From Sphingomonadales bacterium (GTDB lineage: Bacteria; Pseudomonadota; Alphaproteobacteria; Sphingomonadales; Sphingomonadaceae): 64,000 nucleotides of DNA. Under the pieces are notes generated by a model. That model worked only from the letters and a program-made list of their open reading frames with translations. It ran no database searches and was not told the origin of the DNA. The stretch lies in assembly GCA_027486415.1 (NCBI GenBank), contig JAIXPC010000002.1, positions 744,001 through 808,000 on the forward strand, in the 5' to 3' direction. Below, one piece after another: positions 52,220 to 61,546 of the stretch (position 1 is the stretch's first letter; each line of letters opens with the position of its first letter). A program made the translations under genes and the position numbers.

Positions 52220-54301
52220 ATGTTTCGACGTTCGCTTGTGTCCGCGCTGCTGCTGTCGTCGGCCCCCGTCCTCGCCGAAGGGGACGATCAGGCTGATGCC
52301 CAGCACGGCACGGTGGATCCGCAGATCATCGTGTCTGCGCCCTATGCCCGCGATCGCAAGCTGGTCGCCACCGCGGTTTCGGTGCTGCAGGGCGACGAAC
52401 TCCAGCGCCAGCTGCGCTCCACCATCGGTGAAACCCTCGCCCGCCAGCCGGGGGTGAGCAGCACCTTCTTCGGTCCCAACGCCTCGCGCCCGATCCTGCG
52501 CGGCCTTGATGCCGAGCGCGTGCGCGTGCTGACCGACGGCATCGGCAGCTTTGACGTGTCCAACACCTCGGTCGATCACGCAGTGGCCGCCAACCCGCTG
52601 CTGTCTGACCGGATCGAGATCCTGCGCGGCCCGGCCGCCCTGCTGTTCGGTTCGGGCGCCATCGGCGGTGTCGTCAACATGCGCGATCTGCGGATCGCGC
52701 GCGAAGTGCCCGATGCGCCGCACGTCGATGCCACGGCGGGCATCGGTTCGGCCGCGCGCGAACGCAATATTGCCGCCGCGCTGAACGTGCCGCTGGGCGC
52801 CGGCTTTGTTGCCCATGTCGATGGCAGCTTCTTTGAATCGGATGATTATCGCAGCGGCGGCTATGTGTTCAGCGAAGGTCTGCGCGAAGCTGCCGCCGCA
52901 GAGGGCGGTGAAGCGGCAGAAAAGGCCGGCAAGCGCGGCCGCGTCGAAAACACCGCCGCCCGCACCTGGGACGTCGCTGGCAGCCTCGCCTGGATTGGCG
53001 AGAATGGGGCCAACTTCGGCGTTGCCGTCAGTCATCTCGAAAATCGCTATGGCATCCCCAATGGCCTGGAGATCGGCCACGACGAGGAGCACGAAGGCGA
53101 AGAACACGGCGAGGAGGAACACAAGGCCCACGAGGACATCACGCTTGCCATGCGCCAGACCCGTGTCGACGTGCGCGGCGCGGTGCCGCTGGGCGGCGCG
53201 TTCCAGGAACTGAAGGTTCGCGCCGGCTGGGCAAATTACCGCCACGACGAGATCGAGGACAATGGCGAGATCGGCACCAGCTTCTTCAACAAGAGCTGGG
53301 AAGCGCGCGCCGAACTGGTGCAGGCCAACAAGGATGGCTGGCAGGGTGCCAGCGGCGTCCAGTATTTCAGCCGCAATTTCCGTGCCGTGGGCGAGGAAGC
53401 CTATATCCCCGCCAACGAAACCCGCCAGATCGGTGTGTTCACCCTGCAGGAACTCGATCTGGGCAGGGTGCGGCTGGAAGCCGGCGCGCGTTACGAGCAC
53501 AGCGAGGTGCGATCTGCCGCAGTTGGCCGGGAACGCCGCTTTGATGCCATCTCCGTGTCCGCCGGCGGCTCGGTCGATCTTGGCGGCGGCTTCCGCCTCG
53601 CCCTCAGCGGCGCGCGTTCGGAACGCGCACCGGCGGCCGAGGAGCTGTTTGCCAACGGCGCCCATGCCGCCACCCGTGCCTATGAAATCGGCAACCCCAA
53701 TTTCCGCACCGAGCGCCAGCTGGGTGCCGAAACCGTGCTGCGCGGTCGCGGTGATGGCTGGCGCATCGAATTGTCGGCCTTTTACAACCACTTTGATAAC
53801 TACATCTTCCTGAATCCCGATGGCACCGAGGAAGATGATCTGCCGGTGTTCGTCTATTCGCAGGCCAATGCGCGCTTTTATGGCTTTGAAGCAGAAGGCG
53901 CGGTGACGGTGGCGCGTCTGGGCCAGACCCGTTTCGATGTGACCGGGCAGGTCGATTACACCCGCGCCACCCTGTCGGGCGGCGGCGCCGTGCCGCGCAT
54001 CCCGCCGATGCGGTTCATCGGCGGTGTCGAGGCCAACGGCGGTGCTGTCGGCGGCCGGGTCGAGGTGGAACATGCCACCGCGCAGGATCGGCTGGCAGCG
54101 TTTGAAACCCGCACCGCCGCCTACACGCTGGTCAACGCCAGCCTGTCGTGGAAGCCCTATGGCCCCGAAAGCCAGACGACGGTGATGGTGCAGGCGAACA
54201 ACATCTTCGATGTCGAAGCCCGCCGCCACGCCAGCTTCCTGAAGGATGTCGCCCCGTTGTTCGGCCGCGATATCCGCGTTTCGGTGCGGATGGCGTTCTG
54301 A
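52220..54301 (+). CDS. TonB-dependent receptor, probable zinc/metal (ZnuD-like)
   Basis: 693 residues. Signal peptide MFRRSLVSALLLSS...AE, TonB-box-like PQIIVSA (about 34-40), plug with RGLDAERVRVLTDGIGSFDVS and LRGPAALLFGSGAIGG, barrel ending VSVRMAF. A Glu/His-rich loop at about residues 285-306 (GHDEEHEGEEHGEEEHKAHED region) could capture zinc, as in ZnuD. Metal import is an inference. The gene is monocistronic, with its own terminator. Confidence 0.9.
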   Translation: MFRRSLVSALLLSSAPVLAEGDDQADAQHGTVDPQIIVSAPYARDRKLVATAVSVLQGDELQRQLRSTIGETLARQPGVSSTFFGPNASRPILRGLDAERVRVLTDGIGSFDVSNTSVDHAVAANPLLSDRIEILRGPAALLFGSGAIGGVVNMRDLRIAREVPDAPHVDATAGIGSAARERNIAAALNVPLGAGFVAHVDGSFFESDDYRSGGYVFSEGLREAAAAEGGEAAEKAGKRGRVENTAARTWDVAGSLAWIGENGANFGVAVSHLENRYGIPNGLEIGHDEEHEGEEHGEEEHKAHEDITLAMRQTRVDVRGAVPLGGAFQELKVRAGWANYRHDEIEDNGEIGTSFFNKSWEARAELVQANKDGWQGASGVQYFSRNFRAVGEEAYIPANETRQIGVFTLQELDLGRVRLEAGARYEHSEVRSAAVGRERRFDAISVSAGGSVDLGGGFRLALSGARSERAPAAEELFANGAHAATRAYEIGNPNFRTERQLGAETVLRGRGDGWRIELSAFYNHFDNYIFLNPDGTEEDDLPVFVYSQANARFYGFEAEGAVTVARLGQTRFDVTGQVDYTRATLSGGGAVPRIPPMRFIGGVEANGGAVGGRVEVEHATAQDRLAAFETRTAAYTLVNASLSWKPYGPESQTTVMVQANNIFDVEARRHASFLKDVAPLFGRDIRVSVRMAF

Positions 54302-54320
54302 TCGCCCGCTCTTGAAAGCC

Positions 54321-54361
54321 GGCGTCGCCACCCCACATCGGGATCGTGGCGGCGTCGTTTT
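54321..54361 (+). terminator. Terminator of the metal-type receptor
   Basis: GGCGTCGCCAC and GTGGCGGCGTC form an 11-bp stem with two G-U pairs, followed by GTTTTTCCCC, 20 bp beyond the stop. Confidence 0.8.
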
Positions 54362-54487
54362 TCCCCCGAGCGGCGTCCCCCTGGTGGCCATGGTCGCCAC
54401 CGCTTCCGGGCCTCCGACGGCCCTGAACTGGCCGCGCTGGCTGCCCCCGCCAGCGCGGCCTTTTCCCTGTTCGGCGGCCTGCGGTGC

Positions 54488-55363
54488 TTATTCGGCGGCG
54501 AGGCGCCAGGGCGGTGCGCCCAGCAAGGTCGGGAAATCAGCCAGCAACCGGTGCACCAGCCCGGTCATCGCGGCGCGCACCTTGCTTGCGCCGGCGTGCA
54601 GCGTCAGGCGGTGATCATCCAGATAGAGCGCGCGATCGATCTCGATCTGCACGGCGTGGATTCCCTGTGCCGGCTGGCCATGGTGGCGGGTGGTGTGGCC
54701 GCCGGCATAGGGCACATTGCGCCCGACCCGCCAGCCAGACCGGCGGAAATGATCCTCGATTGCCTGGACGATGGCAGGGTGGGCGCTGGTGCCATGGCAA
54801 TCGCCCAGCACGATCTGCGGCGGGCGCGGGCCGCCGGCCGACGGCATCGAATGGCAATCGATCAACAGCGCCGCGCCGTGCGTCTCACGCGCCCGCCGCA
54901 GGATCTCGGCCACCTGGCCGTGCCACGGCACGTGCAGGCTGGCCAGCCTGGCCGTCGCCTCGCCGGCGGGCAGCGGCCGGGCATAGATGTCCAGCCCCAC
55001 CCCGGCCAGCCGCGGGATCACGCCCAGCCCGCCGGCCACCCGCTCGGTCAGCGTCACCGGCACCGGCAGCGGGGCATCGAACATCGCGGGATCAAGCTCG
55101 TCGGCGCGGCGGTTGAGATCGATCCAGCAGCGGGCATGGGTCGCCGCCATCACTGGCACCCCGGCGATCCCGTCCAGCAGCGCATCGACAAACGCATCCT
55201 CGGCCCGGCGCAACTGGCGCAGGGCCAGGCGCGTCGCCGTCAGCAGCGATGGTGGATAATGCCGGCCACTGTGCGGCGACGTCAGCAGCAGCGGCCAGCG
55301 CCCATCGGCGTCACCGGTCAGATGCCAGGCCGGCGGCCCGGCTGCGGTTGCGGAAAATGCCAT
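54488..55363 (-). CDS. N-formylglutamate amidohydrolase-family protein
   Basis: 291 residues from the ATG at 55363. Metal-binding pattern LLLTSPHSGRHYPPSL near 25-40 with HSG, THARCWIDLNRRADELDP (about 75-92), DCHSMPSAGG near 170 and GDCHGTSAHP. The family hydrolyses N-formyl-L-glutamate (histidine degradation) but also other amides; no hut genes are nearby. The 186 bp to the receptor gene contain only the terminator. Confidence 0.88.
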   Translation of the reverse strand: MAFSATAAGPPAWHLTGDADGRWPLLLTSPHSGRHYPPSLLTATRLALRQLRRAEDAFVDALLDGIAGVPVMAATHARCWIDLNRRADELDPAMFDAPLPVPVTLTERVAGGLGVIPRLAGVGLDIYARPLPAGEATARLASLHVPWHGQVAEILRRARETHGAALLIDCHSMPSAGGPRPPQIVLGDCHGTSAHPAIVQAIEDHFRRSGWRVGRNVPYAGGHTTRHHGQPAQGIHAVQIEIDRALYLDDHRLTLHAGASKVRAAMTGLVHRLLADFPTLLGAPPWRLAAE

Positions 55364-55472
55364 TGTCTCTGCCCCAAGCACGTGGCTGCGCCCCTGCCAA
55401 GATGACAATTCACCCCCGCCCGCTCTCAGGGCTTGCCAAGCCCGGTTTCTGCCACTAACAGGCGGCTCCCGT

Positions 55473-55547
55473 GGACGCGTAGCTCAGTGGTAGAGCACTG
55501 TGTTGACATCGCAGGGGTCGCAGGTTCAAACCCTGCCGCGTCCACCA
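55473..55547 (+). tRNA. tRNA-Val (GAC)
   Basis: 75 nt including encoded CCA. Acceptor GGACGCG/CGCGTCC, D-arm GCTC/GAGC, anticodon loop TTGACAT with anticodon GAC, T-arm GCAGG-TTCAAAC-CCTGC. All stems pair, with one G-U in the anticodon stem. Confidence 0.95.
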
Positions 55548-55615
55548 TTTTCCCCCCATCCGGTGAAATCGATGCTAGGCTTGCCGGCGTGTGTTGCGCC
55601 GGGGAGGCGGTCGTG

Positions 55616-56683
55616 ATGTTGCGGATGCCATTCGGCACAGTGCCGGGCGCTGGCGAGGCCGAGATCGTCACCTTGGCCAGCGCGGGCGGCATGACGGTCG
55701 ATATCCTCAGCTATGGCGCTGCCATCCATGCGGTCCGCGTTCCCGATGCTGCGGGCATGGTGGCCGACGTGACGCTGGGTCACCCGACCATCGACGGCTA
55801 TATCGCCGGCAGCGAATATTTCGGTGCGACCGTCGGCCGGGTGGCGAACCGCATCGCCGGCGGTCGTTTCACCCTTGATGGCATGACCCATCAGTTGCCG
55901 CTCAACAATGGCGCCAACAGCCTGCACGGCGGCACGACAGGCTTCAACAAGCGGCTGTGGACGATCGGCAGCGCATCGGCGCAGCGGGTGGTGCTGCATC
56001 TTGTCAGCCCGGATGGCGATCAGGGCTTTCCCGGCACGCTGGCGGTGAGCGCCAGCTACGCTCTTGACGACGAAAATCGCCTGTCGGTGACCTATGAAGC
56101 GACCACCGACCGGCCGACGATCGTCAACCTGACCAACCACACATACTGGAATCTCGCCGGGGAAGGCAGCGGCAGCGCGCTGGGCCACCGGCTGATGATC
56201 GCCGCCGATGCCTTCCTGCCGACCGACGCCGGGCTGATTCCCACCGGGGCAGCGCAGCCTGTGGCCGGCATTCCCTTTGATTTTCGTGTGCCCACCGCCA
56301 TCGGCGCGCGCATTCGCGACGGCGGCGATGATCAGCTTCGCATCGGGCGCGGTTACGATCACAACTGGGTGGTCGGCGATGATGTGGCAGCCGAACCCCG
56401 GCTGGTCGCCCGTGCCGACGATCCGCAATCGGGCCGCACCCTTGATCTGTGGAGCGATCAGCCCGGCCTGCAATTCTATTCGGGCAATTTTCTCGATGGC
56501 AGCATCGTCGGCAAATCCGGGCGGCTCTACCGTCAGGGTGACGCCTTCACGCTGGAACCGCAGATGCCGCCCGATACGCCCAACCAGCCGGCGTTCGGCG
56601 TCATCCGCCTCGATCCCGGCCAGACCTATCGCAATCGCATGGTCTTCGGCTTTGGCGTCACAGCATCGGCACCCCGCCGGTAA
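55616..56683 (+). CDS. Aldose 1-epimerase
   Basis: Mutarotase interconverting alpha and beta anomers of aldoses. 355 residues from the ATG at 55616 (GTG at 55613 also in frame), GGGGAGG upstream. GATVGRVANRIAGGRF near 82-97, NNGANSLHGG near 106-115, NLTNHTYWNLAGEG with the acid His near 175, and LEPQMPPDTPN with the base Glu near 318. GalM family; galactose or arabinose substrate cannot be decided. Overlaps the SDR 3' end by 26 bases. Confidence 0.93.
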   Translation: MLRMPFGTVPGAGEAEIVTLASAGGMTVDILSYGAAIHAVRVPDAAGMVADVTLGHPTIDGYIAGSEYFGATVGRVANRIAGGRFTLDGMTHQLPLNNGANSLHGGTTGFNKRLWTIGSASAQRVVLHLVSPDGDQGFPGTLAVSASYALDDENRLSVTYEATTDRPTIVNLTNHTYWNLAGEGSGSALGHRLMIAADAFLPTDAGLIPTGAAQPVAGIPFDFRVPTAIGARIRDGGDDQLRIGRGYDHNWVVGDDVAAEPRLVARADDPQSGRTLDLWSDQPGLQFYSGNFLDGSIVGKSGRLYRQGDAFTLEPQMPPDTPNQPAFGVIRLDPGQTYRNRMVFGFGVTASAPRR

Positions 56684-57491
56684 CGCCGATCCACGTGCCC
56701 GAAATATAGCTGGCCTCGTCCGATGCCAGCAGCACGAAGGCGGCGGCGAGTTCGGCAGGCTGGCCGGGGCGGCCCAAAGGCGTGTTCTTGCCGAACTCCT
56801 CGATGCGTTCGGGCGCAAGTGTTGACGGGATCAGCGGCGTCCAGATCGGGCCGGGGGCGACGCTGTTGACCCGGATGCCCTTCTCTCCCAGCAGCTGCGC
56901 CAGCCCGGCGGTGAAATTGGCGATTGCGCCCTTGGAGGTCGCATAGGGCAGCAGGTCGGGCGATGGCTTGTCGCTGTTGATCGATGCGGTGTTGATGATC
57001 GATGCGCCGGGCATCATGTGTGGCACCGCATCACGGCACAGGCGGAATGTCGCCGCCACGTTGACGGCAAAGGCGCGATCCCATTCGTCATCGGTCATCT
57101 CGTCGAGCGTCTTGAAGCTCATCTGATAGGCGGCATTGTTGACCAGCACGTCGATGCCGCCCAGTTCGGCGACGGCGCTATCGATGATGGCCCGGCAGTG
57201 GGCGGGATCTGCGATGTCGCCCGGCATCAGCACGCAGCGCCGACCTTCGGCCTCCACCAGCTGCCGCGTGGTTTCGGCATCCTCGTGCTCGTTCAGATAG
57301 GCGATCACAAGATCGGCACCTTCCCGCGCAAAGGCGATGGCGACGGCGCGTCCGATGCCGCTGTCACCGCCGGTGATGATGGCGCGCTTGCCGGCCAGGC
57401 GCCCATGGCCGCGATAGCTGGTTTCGCCGTGATCGGCCGGCGGTGTCAGTTCGGCATCCGATCCCGGCGGGGTCTGCAACTCTGTGTCCAT
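56658..57491 (-). CDS. SDR-family oxidoreductase, YghA/GsiB-like general stress type
   Basis: 277 residues. TGGDSGIGRA near 40-49, LVNNAAYQ near 118-125, Ser in NTASINS and YATSKGA (YxxxK) near 182-188, ending SGTWIGVTGGVPML. The N-terminal leader (TPPGSDAELTPPADHGETSYRG) is typical of the YghA group. Stress-linked aldehyde or quinone reductase by analogy; substrate unknown. Confidence 0.9.
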   Translation of the reverse strand: MDTELQTPPGSDAELTPPADHGETSYRGHGRLAGKRAIITGGDSGIGRAVAIAFAREGADLVIAYLNEHEDAETTRQLVEAEGRRCVLMPGDIADPAHCRAIIDSAVAELGGIDVLVNNAAYQMSFKTLDEMTDDEWDRAFAVNVAATFRLCRDAVPHMMPGASIINTASINSDKPSPDLLPYATSKGAIANFTAGLAQLLGEKGIRVNSVAPGPIWTPLIPSTLAPERIEEFGKNTPLGRPGQPAELAAAFVLLASDEASYISGTWIGVTGGVPML

Positions 57492-57591
57492 GATCAATCT
57501 CCCGTCGTCATAACCGCGACCACAACGCGCTGTTCCCGGCAGCGGGAGCCGTATCCGTCCCGCCGCGTTGAGATGAGCGCGGGAGGGCCGG

Positions 57592-58668
57592 TTGCTGACG
57601 TTGTTGCTGATATCGCGGGTTCTGGCCGGGTTGCTGATCGGGGTGACGGCATTGAGCGTCGTCCAATCGGCGCGCTGGTGGATCCGCATCTGGGATTTCC
57701 CGCGCCCGCAGATCATGGTGGGCCTGGTGATCGCCGGCGGGATCGAACTGTGGGCCGATGCCGAAGCGGGTGCGTGGATCGCCGCGGCCTGCGCGCTGGC
57801 CGCCGGCTGGCAGCTGCGCCGGATATTCCCGTACACGCGGCTCGCCCGCTCGGAAATGCCAATGCCCGCCGCTGGCAACGCCGATCGCTGCTTTTGCGTG
57901 CTCTCGCTCAACGTGCTGCAAACAAACCGGAATTACGGCGCCACGCTGCAACTCCTCGAACGTGTCGATCCAGATATCCTGCTGTTGATGGAAACCGATA
58001 ATGGCTGGGCCGATGCGCTGGCCCCAACGCTCGGACGCTACCCCCATGTCCTGTCCTGCCCGCTCGACAATCTCTACGGCATGATCCTCGCCACCCGGCT
58101 GCCGATGGCGGACGACAGGATCGTTGTCGATCCGCTGGGCATCCCGGCGATGACCGCGCAGCTGACGGCACCGGGCGGTCAGCCTTTCCGCCTGCTTGCC
58201 CTGCACCCGTTGCCGCCGGTGCCGGGGCAGGACAGCGAGGAACGCGACGGCACGCTGGCCCAGGCCGCCCTGCGCGCGGCGCAAACCCGGCTGCCGGTGC
58301 TGGCCGTGGGCGATTTCAACGATGTCGCCTGGTCGCACACGTCCCGCCTGTTCAAGCGCATTGGCGGCTATCTCGATCCGCGCATCGGCCGCGGCACCTA
58401 TGCCACCTTCCCGGCGCGCTATGTCATGCTGGGCTGGCCGCTCGACCACCTGTTCGTCACGCCCGAATTCGCCATGCAGTCGCTGCAAGTGCTGGAGCCG
58501 GTGGGATCAGATCACCTGCCGATCACCGCCAAGCTCTGTCTGGGCCCGCGCCCACCCGGCAACGATGCCCCGCCGCCGCCCAGCGAGGACGACAGGGACG
58601 ACGTGAAAGAGATACTGGAAGACGCACACGAAGCCGGCGCATTGCCGACACCTGAGCGGGCCCTGTGA
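57592..58668 (+). CDS. Endonuclease/exonuclease/phosphatase-family membrane protein
   Basis: 358 residues from a TTG with GGGAGGG 6 bp upstream. Three N-terminal membrane helices (about 1-85), then the EEP domain: SLNVLQTNRNY, LLLMETDNGWADAL (metal Glu), VGDFNDVAWS and GSDHLPITAKL. Catalytic domain probably faces the periplasm; substrate (phosphodiester or phospholipid) unknown. Charged tail rich in Asp/Glu at the end. Confidence 0.87.
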   Translation: MLTLLLISRVLAGLLIGVTALSVVQSARWWIRIWDFPRPQIMVGLVIAGGIELWADAEAGAWIAAACALAAGWQLRRIFPYTRLARSEMPMPAAGNADRCFCVLSLNVLQTNRNYGATLQLLERVDPDILLLMETDNGWADALAPTLGRYPHVLSCPLDNLYGMILATRLPMADDRIVVDPLGIPAMTAQLTAPGGQPFRLLALHPLPPVPGQDSEERDGTLAQAALRAAQTRLPVLAVGDFNDVAWSHTSRLFKRIGGYLDPRIGRGTYATFPARYVMLGWPLDHLFVTPEFAMQSLQVLEPVGSDHLPITAKLCLGPRPPGNDAPPPPSEDDRDDVKEILEDAHEAGALPTPERAL

Positions 58669-58765
58669 AGCGTGATCTTGGGGGGAAATTGGCGCCCTGT
58701 CGAACGTTGGTCGAACGATCAACAATCCGGGCGGCAAGCGCCATCTTCGTTGGAAAAAGGGAAAT

Positions 58766-58842
58766 TGGCGCGCCCGGAACGATTCGAACGTCCGACCCTC
58801 AGATTCGTAGTCTGATGCTCTATCCAGCTGAGCTACGGGCGC
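58766..58842 (-). tRNA. tRNA-Arg (ACG)
   Basis: 77 nt with encoded CCA. Acceptor GCGCCCG/CGGGCGC, anticodon loop CTACGAA giving ACG (read as ICG), T-loop TTCGAAT. All arms pair. Confidence 0.95.
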
Positions 58843-58918
58843 GCACTTGAGAGGTGGGCCTGTTAGCGGCGGTCGCTGGGCATTGCAACCACTTCCTTGC
58901 CGATTTAGGCGATAAAAC

Positions 58919-59461
58919 ATGAAAAGCCCGGCCGCCTCCCTGTTTCTTGCGCTGTCGCTGGCCGGATGCGCCGGGCAGGGCCGCGACTGGCCAAGCCTGA
59001 ATCCACGCCCCGGCGAGATTTCGCCGATGGTACCGCGCGCCGTGCCGGGCGTCGGCCGCTGTGCTCGCGAAGCGGGTGCCGACTGTGGCCCGCCCGTGGC
59101 TGCACCGCCGCCTGCGCTGGCGGACGTGCCGGCACCGCCGACGCCCATCACCGCCGCCGCTGCCGCCAACGAGGTTGCCGCGCTGGAAACGCTGGTGGCC
59201 GAGGTGGAGGCTGCCGCTGCCCCCCGCCGCGCAGCGGTTGACGCCGCTCGCCGCGCCGCCGGCAATGCGGCCGGTGATTCGGCGGCTGCATCCCGGCTGG
59301 AGGCGGCGCAGTCCGCGTTGTCTGCTGCGCTGGCGCCGCTGGCCAGTGCCGATTATCGCCGCGCGGCGCTGGCCGTGGCGCTGGGCGACGTACCCGACGG
59401 AAAGGCGCTGCTGCCCCGGCTGGAGGCACTCGCCCGCCGCATCGCTGCCCTGCAGGATTAG
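58919..59461 (+). CDS. Lipoprotein of unknown function
   Basis: 180 residues. Lipobox LSLAGC with Cys at about 17, a Pro-rich linker (about 40-78), then an Ala/Glu/Arg-rich helical segment (about 85-180) with coiled-coil character. Probably periplasmic and membrane-anchored. Not recognised. It converges on the P1 peptidase (4-base overlap). Confidence 0.72.
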   Translation: MKSPAASLFLALSLAGCAGQGRDWPSLNPRPGEISPMVPRAVPGVGRCAREAGADCGPPVAAPPPALADVPAPPTPITAAAAANEVAALETLVAEVEAAAAPRRAAVDAARRAAGNAAGDSAAASRLEAAQSALSAALAPLASADYRRAALAVALGDVPDGKALLPRLEALARRIAALQD

Positions 59462-60357
59462 GTAAGCCCAACCGCTCGGCGCACGGCGATCGCCACCAGA
59501 TCGGCGGCGACCGTGGCGATTTCGATCAGGGCGACATCCTCTACCGGTGTCAGGCCTTCGGCGGCGGTGGAGATCGCGAACAGGCAATCGCCATCGAACG
59601 GCGTGTGGATCGGTCGCACCGCGCGGGTCAGGCCGGCATGGGCCATCATCGCCACGCGCTGCGCCTGGGCGCGGGTGAGCGGCGCATTGGTCGCGACCGC
59701 GCCGATGATGGTGTTGCCGCGGCCAAAGCGCCGGTGCGCCGGCAGTTTTGGCATGGCCACCGGGCCATCGTCGGGCGGCGCGCCGGCATAGACTTCGCCG
59801 AAACTGTTGGCAGCAATCAGCGCGCCGACGACATGGCCATTGGCCAGCCGCCGCGACACGCTGCCGATGCCGCCGGCCCGGCTGCCCGACCGCGCGCCGT
59901 GCCCGGCCCCGATCGGGCCTTCGCCATCATGGCCCAGGTCGGCAAAGGCCTGGCGCGTCAGCCGGCGGTAGGGCGGGTCCATGCCCCAGGCCTTGTCGCC
60001 GCCGTTCGACAGGTCGAACAGGATCGCCGCTGGCACCACCGGCACCGGCGGCACCCCTGCCGCCATCGGCAGGCCGCGCCCGGCGGCTGACAGCAGCAGG
60101 GCGAGTTCATCGCCCGCCGCCAGCCCGAATACCGAACCGCCGGCCAGCGCCAATCCGTGCGCGCGCTCCACCAAGTTGATCGGGTTCAGCGCATCGGTTT
60201 CGCGCGTGCCCGGCCCGCCGCCGCGCACGTCCACCGCCATCACCGCCGGCGCGTCCGGCACGATCAAGGTCACGCCCGTGCGCGCCGTGTCGCAATGGGC
60301 GTGGCCGACCGCGATGCCGGGAACTTCGCTGATGCCGCGCTGTTGCTGGGTGTTCAT
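59458..60357 (-). CDS. P1-family (DmpA-like) self-processing peptidase
   Basis: 299 residues. Family features: GHAHCDTARTGVTLIV near the start, GGGPGTRETDALNP, the processing region NTIIGAVATNAPL near 221-233 where the family cleaves before the Thr, and FAISTAAEGL. N-terminal nucleophile aminopeptidase acting on D- or beta-amino acid or L-peptides. Divergent from the type III PKS operon; 88 bp gap with an inverted repeat. Confidence 0.88.
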   Translation of the reverse strand: MNTQQQRGISEVPGIAVGHAHCDTARTGVTLIVPDAPAVMAVDVRGGGPGTRETDALNPINLVERAHGLALAGGSVFGLAAGDELALLLSAAGRGLPMAAGVPPVPVVPAAILFDLSNGGDKAWGMDPPYRRLTRQAFADLGHDGEGPIGAGHGARSGSRAGGIGSVSRRLANGHVVGALIAANSFGEVYAGAPPDDGPVAMPKLPAHRRFGRGNTIIGAVATNAPLTRAQAQRVAMMAHAGLTRAVRPIHTPFDGDCLFAISTAAEGLTPVEDVALIEIATVAADLVAIAVRRAVGLT

Positions 60358-60381
60358 CACGCATCCATCGGCCGCAGCCCG

Positions 60382-60408
60382 GCCGGTTGCAAGGCCTGAA
60401 CAACCGGC
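60382..60408. promoter_or_regulatory. Inverted repeat in the peptidase/polyketide divergent region
   Basis: GCCGGTTG (60382-60389) and CAACCGGC (60401-60408) are perfect 8-bp arms with an 11-base spacer, centre-to-centre 19 bp (about two helical turns). It lies 25 bp from the peptidase start and 37 bp from the PKS start: a candidate operator for a dimeric regulator controlling one or both genes. Confidence 0.5.
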
Positions 60409-60445
60409 GCAAGCTGCCGATCTGTATTTGCAAGGAATAACGCGA

Positions 60446-61546
60446 ATGTCCGCCCCCGCAGTCGCGCACATCAACCGCATCGGAACGGCCCTGCCGCCCA
60501 ACGATGTTCACGAAGCCTTCGTGGATTTCGTCGGCGGCATGATCAAGGACCGCCGCGACCAGTTGATCTTCAAGCGGCTTGTCGGCCGTTCCGCCATCGA
60601 TCACCGCTGGAGCTTCTTCACGCCGGTGAAGGACCCGGATGGCTTCACCGCCGATGCCGAGGGTTTCTATCGCCCCGGCCAGTTTCCCTCCACCGCGCGC
60701 CGGATGCAGCGTTTCGCCGCCACCGCGCCCGGCCTTGCCGAACAGGCGATTGCCGGGCTGGGCCTTTCTGCGGGGGAGCGCGCCGGCATCACCCACCTTG
60801 TGGTGGCCAGCTGCACCGGCATGACGGCGCCGGGCATCGACCAGATCCTGGTCGAGCGCATCGGCCTCGATCCCGGCGTGGAGCGCACGCATGTCGGTTT
60901 CATGGGCTGTTATGCCGCCGTCAACGCGTTGCGGCTGGCGCATCATTTCGTGCGATCCGATCCGGCCGCGCGCGTGCTGGTGGTGAACCTTGAACTGTGC
61001 AGCCTGCATTTCCAGGAGACGGGCGAGCTGGAAAGCCTGCTTGCCATGCTGCTGTTTGGTGACGGCTGTTCGGCGGCGCTGGTGACGGCCGATCCGATCG
61101 GCATCGCGCTCACCGATTTCCGTGCGGCGACCATCGCCGATTCCGCCGATGCCATCACCTGGGGCGTGGGGGACCAGGGGTTCGACATGGTGCTGTCCGG
61201 CCGGGTGCCGGCGATCCTGCAACAGGCGCTGGCCGGCCCGGCCGGCGCGCACCTGCTGCGTGGGCAGAGCCCCGACGATTATGGCGTGTGGGCCGTGCAT
61301 GGCGGCGGCCGCGCCATCCTGGATGCGGTCGAAACCGGGCTGGGGCTGGGGCAGGGTGCCCTGAACTGGTCGCGCGACGTGTTGCGGACCTGCGGGAACA
61401 TGAGCAGCGCCACCATCATGTTCGTCCTGCAGCGCATCATGGCCGGCATCGGCACCAGCGTGCCGAAAAACGTGCCCGGCTTTGGCGTGGCGTTCGGGCC
61501 GGGGCTGGCGGCGGAAAGCTTCCGGTTCCAGACGGTGGGCGGATGA
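60446..61546 (+). CDS. Type III polyketide synthase (chalcone-synthase-like)
   Basis: 366 residues with AAGGAAT upstream. The Cys-His-Asn triad is intact: Cys at about 155 in GFMGCYAA, His at about 285 in AVHGGGRAI and Asn at about 318 in CGNMSSAT. Homodimeric enzyme that extends fatty acyl-CoA with malonyl-CoA; gene context suggests long-chain alkylresorcinols or pyrones rather than chalcones. First of three coupled genes. Confidence 0.93.
   Translation: MSAPAVAHINRIGTALPPNDVHEAFVDFVGGMIKDRRDQLIFKRLVGRSAIDHRWSFFTPVKDPDGFTADAEGFYRPGQFPSTARRMQRFAATAPGLAEQAIAGLGLSAGERAGITHLVVASCTGMTAPGIDQILVERIGLDPGVERTHVGFMGCYAAVNALRLAHHFVRSDPAARVLVVNLELCSLHFQETGELESLLAMLLFGDGCSAALVTADPIGIALTDFRAATIADSADAITWGVGDQGFDMVLSGRVPAILQQALAGPAGAHLLRGQSPDDYGVWAVHGGGRAILDAVETGLGLGQGALNWSRDVLRTCGNMSSATIMFVLQRIMAGIGTSVPKNVPGFGVAFGPGLAAESFRFQTVGG

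Noticed and set aside
52166-54400. Minus-strand open frame of about 740 codons opposite the metal-type receptor
   Set aside because: Antisense to a receptor with signal peptide and complete motifs; no coding evidence of its own.
55473-55547. tRNA-Val as an integration site
   Set aside because: No integrase, direct repeat of the tRNA 3' end or foreign-looking DNA lies on either side.
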